Source: an uncultured Muribaculaceae bacterium (GTDB taxonomy: Bacteria; Bacteroidota; Bacteroidia; Bacteroidales; Muribaculaceae). Taken from it: 56,299 nt of DNA. Made by a program: the position numbers and the translations under genes. The notes below the pieces were generated by a model. The model did not search any database and had not been told where the DNA came from. It was given only the letters and a program-made list of their open reading frames with translations. Where the stretch lies: NCBI GenBank assembly GCA_910584665.1, contig CAJUBL010000010.1, positions 1 through 56,299 on the forward strand. Reading direction: 5' to 3'. Positions 1-6,542 of this stretch are shown here, one piece after another (the stretch's first letter is position 1; each line of letters begins with the position of its first letter).

Positions 1-49
1 GGACCCCAACATTAAAAGTGTTGTGCTCTACCAGCTGAGCTAGCGAATC
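1..49 (-). tRNA. tRNA-Lys (anticodon UUU), 3' part cut by window edge
   Basis: Read on the minus strand, the sequence folds as the first part of a tRNA: a 7-base acceptor 5' strand (GATTCGC, 49-43), a canonical D arm (TAGCTCAGCTGGTAGAGCA), and an anticodon stem CAACA/TGTTG closing the loop CTTTTAA, which places anticodon TTT (Lys). The variable loop begins, but the T arm and the 3' acceptor strand lie outside the window, so acceptor pairing cannot be checked. A near-consensus promoter lies about 60 bases upstream. Confidence 0.93.
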
Positions 50-105
50 TCCCTTGTCTTCCGGTACTTTACTGGATTTAACCAACAATCGTCCCAAAAG
101 CACTG

Positions 106-137
106 CAAAGATACACACTTTATTTTATTCGTGCAAA
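106..137 (-). promoter_or_regulatory. Bacteroidota-type promoter of the tRNA-Lys gene
   Basis: On the minus strand, TTTG (137-134) is followed after 20 bases by TATCTTTG (113-106). This matches the Bacteroidota sigma-ABfr consensus TTTG / TAnnTTTG. Transcription would start near position 98, about 50 bases before the mature tRNA 5' end. The rest of 50-278, up to the stop codon of the regulator gene, shows no other feature I can support. Confidence 0.75.
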
Positions 138-278
138 CTTTTTATGCTGTTTTATACCAACACAATCATCAATCATCTCACTGCTAGCAAATTAACATTG
201 CAATCAATTTATATTTACACCTCTGACAATTATGTTCTACCGCAAACAAACCGGAACTTGTGCTCAAGACCGAATGTA

Positions 279-3029
279 CTATTTCAAGGTTTTCAGATAC
301 TCGCCGGGCGAGATTCCTTCAATTTCTTTAAAATGGCGGAAAAAGGAGGCTCTGGAACTGAACCCGGCCTTCTCGGCCATGGCCGTCAATGTATATCGTG
401 TTGCTCCGCCATGCGAGGCAATGCGCTTGAATTCGTTCACACGATAGCGGTTCAGATAATCGTAGAATTTGAGATTGAGATGCTGACTGAACATCTGGCT
501 CAGCCGATGACTGGATATGCCCGTACGGGCTGAGAGAACAGAGATCTTAAGTTCAGGATCGACATAGAGCTTCTCCCGCTCCATGACTGTCCTGACTATC
601 TTAAGGATACGGGTCCACTCTTCGTCACTGACGCGGTTCTGACTGTATTTGGGGCTGTCGCCACGAGATGTCCTGGACGCGTCAATATGATGGGCGTCAT
701 ACTTAGCTTTGAAGTGTCTGAGCAGAAGGTATATGATATAAGCGACGAGGATAAGTGCGACCACACCGAGACCGATGATGACGCGCAGTGCGAAACTCAT
801 AGGCATAGAGACATAAACTGCCGTAAGTAATGTCGGATTGCCTTCGGGCCTTACCAGAAGCGTAAAGCCGGTGACATTAAAGCTGTTGTTAATACCTACG
901 CGCATATTGTAGGACATTGGAGCCCACGACTTTCCGTCAAGACTATACTCGTATGTAATAGCGTCTGGCGAGGTAAATGTGAAAGGTGAGAAATCTATAG
1001 TGACTCTTGACGAGAACTGATGCAAACGGATTTCGAAAGCAGCTGAATCAGAACGGATGATAACACCATATTCAGGCCCGTCATCTCCGGTGATCACAGC
1101 TGTGGGCACAAGTCTGCAGTCAATAGATTTATTGTGAGGATCACGCGATGAGTCAAGCACGACCAGGCCGTTGGAATTACCGAAAAGCATACGTCCGTCA
1201 TCACCTACTGCCGGTGTGCATTGTATGAACTGCGGTGACGGAAGTCCGTCGGCTACACCAAATTTAATAATCTCATCTGCACTGTTCCAGCGGAATATCC
1301 CTCTGTTGGTGGTAATCCAGATAAAACCGTTTCGGTCACATGCAATAGCTTTGGCATCGGCCCCGTGAAGCGCCGGGAATGAGAGCTGACGCACTGTTGA
1401 GAGATCTAGTGCCGCTATAGTCACAGGGCCACGTTCGGGCAGGAAATACAGATTATTGCCCCGGTCCTCATAGACAGTACGTATCTTGTCTCTGTTTATA
1501 AATCCGGCCGGAAACATGTCGTCCCGCAATCCGCGGGTGGTCGGATCGTACAGACACATGCCGCTCTCGGTACATATCCATCCCCGACCGCTGGAATCAA
1601 AAAAGATCTCATAGACATTTCCGACCGGCAACGGACTGTTGTCAGACGTAAAATGATCAATCATCCTGTCTCCGTCATAAAGGTAGAGACCGTTTGAAGT
1701 TCCGATCCAAAGCCGGTCAGCATGATCTACGGCGATGGCAAATATGTGACCACGCCCGAACGGTATAATTCCCCCGTCACCGGAAAACGGGAGCACCCGT
1801 CTGACAGCGAGATCATAGATACTCATTCCGCCGCCATATGTACCGATATATAACCTGCCCCGATACTCACGCACAGCGATGACCATGTTGCTGCGCAGAC
1901 GTGGGGTACTGATGGTTGAGGAATTTCCGCCGGAAGTCAGAATAAGGAGTCCGTCCCGGGTGCCGAGCGCCAGATAGTCATCACTATGATTAATGGTGCG
2001 TATGGCGATGCCCCGGGAATCGAAATACCGAGGATCATTGTAAACCTCAAACAGGCCGGAATTATTGACAGAGTAGTCGGCGCCATGCTGATAATACCCT
2101 ATCCACAGAATTCCATCCTTACCGGCAAGAAGCGAATAGACCTGATTGCTTGCAGGTGAACCGATTCGGTTCATGACATGGCATATACGTTCTCTTACTC
2201 CGAAAGTCTCAGTATCGACAAGACATACGCCATTGCCGTCGGTACCGACATATAAATCACCATCGGCCGACAGGGAGAGACTGGTTACAACAGGCGATCC
2301 GACATCAACCGGACATGGCATCGCCCCACCCTCCACATCGATCATCCATAGTCCCGAGGACATCATGGCTACCCACAGGCGGCCGTCATGGGCCTCCATG
2401 CCTACAGGTCTGTCTGTCCATGAAGGCTGATGATATATCTCTGAATACCTGCGCGTGATCCGATCGAGACGAAAGAGGGTCGTAAGAGTATAGATATAGA
2501 TGTTTCCATGCTCATCGGCAGTCATCGCCATAACATGTGAATCGGGAGAATATATGTTTTCCACCGGAAGTGACGGAAAGTCGACCATCTTACCATCGGC
2601 ATCATAGGCCCGAAGGCCATGGATACTGCCTGCGAGCAGCGTATCGGGAGACCACTTGACAAGAGCCGTGATCTCAGGAATATCGTCAACGGATTTGATC
2701 GTAACACGGTGCGTGTCTACAAACGACAGACCATGGCGCGTTCCGACAGCGAGCATACCTCCCGGCATCGACTCGAACGACGTGATAAAGAGCGGCTCCG
2801 GTTCAGGAGTCATGGATAGCAGACGTGTGTGAATGCCGTCACACCGCAGTATCCCCCGGTCCGAGGCCATCCATACATAACCCGTAGAATCTCTATAAAT
2901 ACGGTTTATAGTCAGATCACCGTAATCGCCCATATCGCTGATGTTGCGGTAGAAACGTTCGGCCGCACCGACACCGACTGTCGTCATCACAGCCGCAGCA
3001 CACATCAGCAATATCGGTTTAATATTCAT
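279..3029 (-). CDS. Membrane-spanning AraC-family regulator with periplasmic propeller
   Basis: This 916-residue protein has a signal peptide (about 1-23), a long region of two-component-regulator propeller repeats (about 30-660, with recurring units such as GYVWMASDRGI, LWIGYYQHG, LWIGTSNGLYLY and FIWITTNRGIF), a Y_Y_Y-type beta-sandwich (about 670-735), one membrane helix (about 742-770) and a C-terminal AraC helix-turn-helix domain (about 802-916). Family knowledge: this sensor architecture belongs to the hybrid two-component regulators that control PULs in Bacteroidota. Here the histidine kinase and receiver parts are absent and only about 30 residues join the membrane helix to the DNA-binding domain, so signalling would be direct and one-component. 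It lies 39 bases after the GlmU-like gene and no PUL adjoins it, so its target is unknown. Ligand: not deducible. Confidence 0.88.
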   Translation of the reverse strand: MNIKPILLMCAAAVMTTVGVGAAERFYRNISDMGDYGDLTINRIYRDSTGYVWMASDRGILRCDGIHTRLLSMTPEPEPLFITSFESMPGGMLAVGTRHGLSFVDTHRVTIKSVDDIPEITALVKWSPDTLLAGSIHGLRAYDADGKMVDFPSLPVENIYSPDSHVMAMTADEHGNIYIYTLTTLFRLDRITRRYSEIYHQPSWTDRPVGMEAHDGRLWVAMMSSGLWMIDVEGGAMPCPVDVGSPVVTSLSLSADGDLYVGTDGNGVCLVDTETFGVRERICHVMNRIGSPASNQVYSLLAGKDGILWIGYYQHGADYSVNNSGLFEVYNDPRYFDSRGIAIRTINHSDDYLALGTRDGLLILTSGGNSSTISTPRLRSNMVIAVREYRGRLYIGTYGGGMSIYDLAVRRVLPFSGDGGIIPFGRGHIFAIAVDHADRLWIGTSNGLYLYDGDRMIDHFTSDNSPLPVGNVYEIFFDSSGRGWICTESGMCLYDPTTRGLRDDMFPAGFINRDKIRTVYEDRGNNLYFLPERGPVTIAALDLSTVRQLSFPALHGADAKAIACDRNGFIWITTNRGIFRWNSADEIIKFGVADGLPSPQFIQCTPAVGDDGRMLFGNSNGLVVLDSSRDPHNKSIDCRLVPTAVITGDDGPEYGVIIRSDSAAFEIRLHQFSSRVTIDFSPFTFTSPDAITYEYSLDGKSWAPMSYNMRVGINNSFNVTGFTLLVRPEGNPTLLTAVYVSMPMSFALRVIIGLGVVALILVAYIIYLLLRHFKAKYDAHHIDASRTSRGDSPKYSQNRVSDEEWTRILKIVRTVMEREKLYVDPELKISVLSARTGISSHRLSQMFSQHLNLKFYDYLNRYRVNEFKRIASHGGATRYTLTAMAEKAGFSSRASFFRHFKEIEGISPGEYLKTLK

Positions 3030-3068
3030 GGATCGTCATCTGAAATAACTCACACAAACAGTCCGTAC

Positions 3069-4169
3069 TCATTTGAAACGGTCGGCGAAGTCATATATGT
3101 ACTGGAATATACGACGGTCGTGATCGGTCAGAGTTTTACCGCGACGTGCCATCATACGGGTGGCAATGTCATAAAACTTGGTGAGAGATACGTCTGTGAA
3201 CCCGGAGGCACCACCCTCACTGAAAGAAGCAATGAAATTACGCGGAAATCCTGAGCCGTGTATATTGACTCCGACTCCGACGACTGTGGCGGTATTGAAC
3301 ATTGTGTTGATACCGGCCTTTGAATGGTCGCCCATAATGAGTCCGCAGAACTGCAGACCGGTTCTGAGAAAACGGTGGGCCGGATAATTCCAGAGCTTGA
3401 TCTCGGTATAATCGTTCTTCAGATTTGAGGCCACGCAACCGGCTCCGAGGTTACACCACTCACCGATCACAGCATTACCGAGAAAACCGTCATGGGCTTT
3501 ATTGCTATAACCAATCATAACGACATTGTTGAGTTCGCCACCCACTTTGCACCATGGACCGATGGTAGTAGCCGGATATATTTTCGTTCCCATGTTGACA
3601 GTTGCATGCTCACACAGGGCTATAGGCCCACGGAGACAACAGCCTTCCATAACCTCGGCATCCCGGCCTATATATATAGGACCATGGGCAGTATTCAGAA
3701 TAGCTCCCTCTACCCTGGCTCCCGGTTCTATAAAAAGAAGCGAACGGTTTCCGATGAGAGTGTTGCTATCGGGAAGAGGCATCGACTCCCGCCCGACAGT
3801 GACAAGACGGAAATCGGCCTCAATAGCCTCACCGTTCTTCATGAATATATCATACAGATGCCCGATGCGCTCGATACACCTGGGCTCCTCACCTCGCTTC
3901 AGGGCATCGGCCAGATCAGGAGTGGGTATAATATCGCTGTCAATGATATAAGCGGGAGGTTCGGTCGTAGCCGGGAACTTCTCGGCCAGATACGGCGCTG
4001 TTTCCCAGGAGTAATTACCGGGAAGCATCAGCTGCCACTTCTCACGGAGAGTGAGTATACCGAGACGAAGCTCGCTAAGCGGACGCGTGAACGAAAGAGG
4101 GAGAAGATTCTCCCGCGCACCCTCCGGGTCTCGGAGAATAACATTAGGCAGGATTTCTTTTATGTCCAT
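3069..4169 (-). CDS. GlmU-like sugar nucleotidyltransferase / acyltransferase
   Basis: This 366-residue protein resembles the Bacteroidota 'alternative GlmU' family. Its N-terminal half starts ILPNVILRDPEGARENLLPLSF and lacks the usual nucleotide-binding signature LxxGxGTRM. The C-terminal half (about 150-340) is a left-handed beta-helix of hexapeptide repeats (GPIYIGRDAEVMEG, GTKIYPATTIGPWCKVGGEL, VGVGVNIHGSG). By analogy it would make UDP-GlcNAc or a similar activated amino sugar for cell-wall and LPS synthesis in the cytoplasm; the reaction is inferred, not shown. I start it at the methionine of MDIKEILPN because the preceding 17 in-frame residues look non-conserved. It follows ribH by about 61 bases on the same strand and is probably co-transcribed with it. 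Confidence 0.8.
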   Translation of the reverse strand: MDIKEILPNVILRDPEGARENLLPLSFTRPLSELRLGILTLREKWQLMLPGNYSWETAPYLAEKFPATTEPPAYIIDSDIIPTPDLADALKRGEEPRCIERIGHLYDIFMKNGEAIEADFRLVTVGRESMPLPDSNTLIGNRSLLFIEPGARVEGAILNTAHGPIYIGRDAEVMEGCCLRGPIALCEHATVNMGTKIYPATTIGPWCKVGGELNNVVMIGYSNKAHDGFLGNAVIGEWCNLGAGCVASNLKNDYTEIKLWNYPAHRFLRTGLQFCGLIMGDHSKAGINTMFNTATVVGVGVNIHGSGFPRNFIASFSEGGASGFTDVSLTKFYDIATRMMARRGKTLTDHDRRIFQYIYDFADRFK

Positions 4170-4230
4170 ATAATAAGATATTGGTCGGTACAAAAAACGT
4201 CTAAACGGACAGCAGATCACAGATCTGCAA

Positions 4231-4722
4231 TCACATATTCTTTACTGTAGAAGCAAAGTGATACATTTTGATAGCGGCCTCGGCTGCCTCAGTTCCTTTA
4301 TTTCCCAGCCTGCCTCCGGCACGGTCAAGTGCATCCTGCTCATTATCAACAGTCAGCACACCAAATATCACCGGAATATCACAATCAGCATTGAGCGAAG
4401 TAATACCCTGAGTGACACTCTGACACACATAGTCAAAATGGGGAGTACCACCGCGTATCACGCATCCGAACACAATCACGGTATCAAACAGCGATGATTC
4501 TATAAGCTGGGATGCGGCAAACGTCAGTTCCACTGCCCCCGGCACCGTAAACACCTGCACATCATCATCGGAAAACCCCTGACTTCTGAACAGATCGAGG
4601 GCGCCGCGTGTCAACGCACCGGTTATATGACCGTTCCATTCGGCCTGTACTATCGCTACTCTCATTCCCCCGACATGTGGCAAGGCGGTCGAAGGTGCGC
4701 CTGTTGATAATACGGTTGACAT
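4231..4722 (-). CDS. ribH: 6,7-dimethyl-8-ribityllumazine synthase
   Basis: A cytoplasmic enzyme of riboflavin synthesis that condenses 5-amino-6-ribitylaminouracil with 3,4-dihydroxy-2-butanone-4-phosphate. The 163-residue length is typical. Conserved stretches are RVAIVQAEWN (substrate-binding W/N region), VPGAVELTFAA, FGCVIRGGTPHFDYVC (including the active-site histidine) and FGVLTVDNEQDALDRAGG. The first 20 residues are a low-complexity extension before MRVAIV; the GGM methionine could be an alternative start, but then there would be no promoter spacing advantage. Divergent from rpsU; its likely -10 box lies just upstream. Confidence 0.95.
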   Translation of the reverse strand: MSTVLSTGAPSTALPHVGGMRVAIVQAEWNGHITGALTRGALDLFRSQGFSDDDVQVFTVPGAVELTFAASQLIESSLFDTVIVFGCVIRGGTPHFDYVCQSVTQGITSLNADCDIPVIFGVLTVDNEQDALDRAGGRLGNKGTEAAEAAIKMYHFASTVKNM

Positions 4723-4746
4723 TTTTTCTCAGATTTATTTCGGGTA

Positions 4747-4754
4747 CAAAGTTA
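4747..4754 (-). promoter_or_regulatory. Probable -7 box of ribH promoter
   Basis: TAACTTTG on the minus strand matches TAnnTTTG and lies 25 bases upstream of the ribH start codon. No good TTTG -33 element is visible at the expected distance, so this is a partial match. Confidence 0.5.
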
Positions 4755-4785
4755 CACAGAGTTTTTGACATTATTGGTCCGAATA

Positions 4786-4816
4786 TTTGTCTGATTGATT
4801 TTTTTTTGTACCTTTG
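4786..4816 (+). promoter_or_regulatory. Promoter of rpsU
   Basis: TTTG (4786-4789), a 19-base spacer and TACCTTTG (4809-4816) match the Bacteroidota consensus. The start site would be near 4824, giving an mRNA leader of about 43 bases before the rpsU ATG. This also shows that the earlier in-frame ATG at 4795 lies inside the promoter and cannot be the start. Confidence 0.85.
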
Positions 4817-4866
4817 CGGCGCAATTCAAGCGATTTATTAACACTTTAAATTTCAAGAACAAAAAA

Positions 4867-5058
4867 ATGATTATCGTACAAGTAAAAGAAGGCGAGAACA
4901 TCGAGAAAGCCCTCAAGAAATTCAAACGTAAATTCGAGAAGACCGGCATCGTCAAAGAATTGCGCGGCCGCCAGGCTTTTGAAAAGCCTTCGGTAGCCAA
5001 CCGCAAGAAGATGATGAAGGCTGTTTACGTTCAGAAGCTACGTAACGTCGAGGAGTGA
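4867..5058 (+). CDS. rpsU: 30S ribosomal protein S21
   Basis: A 63-residue basic protein of the small ribosomal subunit. It begins MIIVQVKEGENIEKALKKF and carries the family core FKRKFEKTGIVKELRGRQ with a lysine/arginine-rich tail. In Bacteroidota S21 helps occlude the anti-Shine-Dalgarno end of 16S rRNA, which explains the rarity of Shine-Dalgarno sites in these genomes (established for the phylum; not visible here). The ATG is preceded by an A-rich leader and no Shine-Dalgarno motif. The order rpsU, Xer-type recombinase, hibernation factor is a common Bacteroidales arrangement. Confidence 0.96.
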   Translation: MIIVQVKEGENIEKALKKFKRKFEKTGIVKELRGRQAFEKPSVANRKKMMKAVYVQKLRNVEE

Positions 5059-5141
5059 TCCACACCTGCGGACATCAATAGCTGAACGCTGACAACTTCG
5101 AGAAAGCACTACCCTGCATCCGACGGACGTAGGCAGTGATT

Positions 5142-5168
5142 ATGAAACGTTTACTCGAGAGGAGGTGA
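5142..5168 (+). other. Eight-codon open frame ending in a Shine-Dalgarno-like AGGAGGTGAT
   Basis: Between rpsU and the recombinase, ATG starts the short frame MKRLLERR-stop, whose last codons AGG-AGG-TGA form part of AGGAGGTGAT (5160-5169). That decamer is complementary to the 3' end of 16S rRNA, which is unusual in a genome with few such sites. A start codon at the right distance downstream is missing, so it does not obviously serve the recombinase gene 73 bases further on. Translation of the mini-frame is unproven. Confidence 0.3.
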
Positions 5169-5184
5169 TTTTTACCTGAATTTA

Positions 5185-5216
5185 TTTGCACATATCATAA
5201 TAAAGTCCTAACTTGC
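5185..5216 (+). promoter_or_regulatory. Possible promoter of the Xer-type recombinase gene
   Basis: TTTG (5185-5188), a 20-base spacer, then TAACTTGC (5209-5216), which departs from TAnnTTTG at the last two positions. The start site would fall near 5223, about 20 bases before the ATG at 5242. Imperfect, so only a candidate. Confidence 0.4.
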
Positions 5217-5241
5217 GTAGTGTAATATACATGTTTCCGCT

Positions 5242-6135
5242 ATGCTTATAGAGGCTTTTATGACATATATACGGTGTGAGCTGAACTATTCGGCTCACAC
5301 CGTTTTGTCTTATCGCACCGACCTGAAGCAATGGCGGGACTGGGCCACCGGAGGGAAACCGGAACTGTTCGACCCCACAGACATGACCACAGCCGACCTC
5401 AGACAATGGATCCTGCACCTTGGCCAGGAAGGCGACACCCCACGTACCCTAAGGCGAAAAGCCACGACACTGAGGTCATTCTACCGCTATCTGATGAAAA
5501 ACGGCAAGACTGATCATAATCCTGCGGCCGACATCATACTGGCCAAACCCGACAAGCCGCTGCCCGTTTTCATAAGACCTATGGAGACAAAGGAACTTTT
5601 TGACGGGCAGTTTGATCGAGGAAATTTTATCGATACACGTGACCGTCTGATTGCGCTGATGCTTTACACCACCGGCATGAGACGCGCCGAACTCATCGGA
5701 CTGAAAGATATCAACGTAGACTGCCGGCGTGGTGAACTAAAAGTATTAGGTAAGCGTAGTAAAGAGAGAATTATCCCATTCGGGACCGAACTTAACGAAA
5801 TGATAACGCTATACCGCAATCTGCGGGATCAGGAGACCATCGGAGAACCGGAGTACTTCTTTGTGAGACCCGGCGGACTGCCGTTATATCCCATGCTGGT
5901 GGAGCGGGTGGTACAAAATGTGCTCACAGGGCATACATACGTCGCCAGACGGAGTCCTCACGTACTGAGACACAGCTGTGCCACAGACCTCCTCAACAAC
6001 GGTGCCGATATTACGGCCGTACAACAGCTTCTGGGGCACGCATCGTTAACCACTACACAGATATACACCCACTTGACTTATCGAGAGCTCAAACAGAATT
6101 ATCAACTCGCACATCCACGTGCACAAAAAAAATGA
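5242..6135 (+). CDS. Tyrosine recombinase of the XerC/XerD type
   Basis: This 297-residue site-specific recombinase probably takes part in resolving chromosome dimers. It has an N-terminal SAM-like core-binding domain (about 1-90) and a catalytic domain (about 110-295) with the complete residue set: Arg in TGMRRAELIGL (about 146), Lys in VLGKRSKERI (about 170), HVLRH (about 240), His in LLGHASLTTTQ (about 266) and the nucleophile Tyr in IYTHLTYREL (about 274). The length is right for XerC/D and no mobile-element genes or attachment repeats surround it. It sits between rpsU and the hibernation factor, a conserved housekeeping context, and ends only 6 bases before the next gene. Confidence 0.9.
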   Translation: MLIEAFMTYIRCELNYSAHTVLSYRTDLKQWRDWATGGKPELFDPTDMTTADLRQWILHLGQEGDTPRTLRRKATTLRSFYRYLMKNGKTDHNPAADIILAKPDKPLPVFIRPMETKELFDGQFDRGNFIDTRDRLIALMLYTTGMRRAELIGLKDINVDCRRGELKVLGKRSKERIIPFGTELNEMITLYRNLRDQETIGEPEYFFVRPGGLPLYPMLVERVVQNVLTGHTYVARRSPHVLRHSCATDLLNNGADITAVQQLLGHASLTTTQIYTHLTYRELKQNYQLAHPRAQKK

Positions 6136-6141
6136 TTTACC

Positions 6142-6435
6142 ATGGAGATCAAGATTCAGGACATCCACTTTGACGCATCACAGAAACTCGAGGAGTTCAT
6201 CAACCGTAAAGCCGAGCGGCTGGCACGCCGCTTTGCCACAATAAGCATAATAGATGTAACCCTGAAAGTAGTAAAGCCGGAAACAGCCATGAACAAGGAA
6301 GTAATAATCAGAGCGACCGTACCTCAACAGGACGACGTCGTAGCAGACAAGACTGCGGACACATTCGAAGAAGCTGTGGACATGTGCCTGGAAGCTATCG
6401 AACGCCAGCTTGAGAAAATAAAAGGACGGAAGTAA
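6142..6435 (+). CDS. hpf: Ribosome hibernation-promoting factor (short HPF/RaiA family)
   Basis: A 97-residue cytoplasmic protein of the HPF/YfiA family that binds the decoding centre of idle ribosomes. The fold signature is visible: MEIKIQDIHFDASQKLEEFI, a basic helix (RKAERLARRF), strand VTLKVVKPETAMNKEVIIRATV, and a final acidic/basic helix with TADTFEEAVDMCLEAIERQL. It is the short form, without the C-terminal dimerisation domain. It starts 6 bases after the recombinase stop and so is probably co-transcribed. A 12-base-pair stem-loop follows it. Confidence 0.92.
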   Translation: MEIKIQDIHFDASQKLEEFINRKAERLARRFATISIIDVTLKVVKPETAMNKEVIIRATVPQQDDVVADKTADTFEEAVDMCLEAIERQLEKIKGRK

Positions 6436-6466
6436 CTTCCAGACCTGCCTGACGAAACATTGGTTT

Positions 6467-6507
6467 AACCGCAGATCTTCTGTTATGATCAGCAGAGATC
6501 TGCGGTT
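6467..6507. terminator. Stem-loop between convergent hpf and polA
   Basis: A perfect inverted repeat, AACCGCAGATCT (6467-6478) and AGATCTGCGGTT (6496-6507), with a 17-base loop. It lies 31 bases after hpf and 35 bases after polA, which converge here, and probably terminates both. The tail is only moderately T-rich (ATTACTGTT on the + strand), so efficiency is uncertain. Confidence 0.65.
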
Positions 6508-6542
6508 ATTACTGTTAACAGCAAGCAGGGCATATGACATGT

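Noticed and set aside
1..49. tRNA-Lys as an integration site with an element next to it
   Set aside because: No integrase adjoins it, no copy of the tRNA end was seen in the window, and the neighbouring genes are ordinary chromosomal ones.
5242..6135. Tyrosine recombinase as the integrase of a mobile element
   Set aside because: It sits in the conserved rpsU-recombinase-hpf order, has XerC/D length and motifs, and no attachment repeats, excision or mobilisation genes are nearby.
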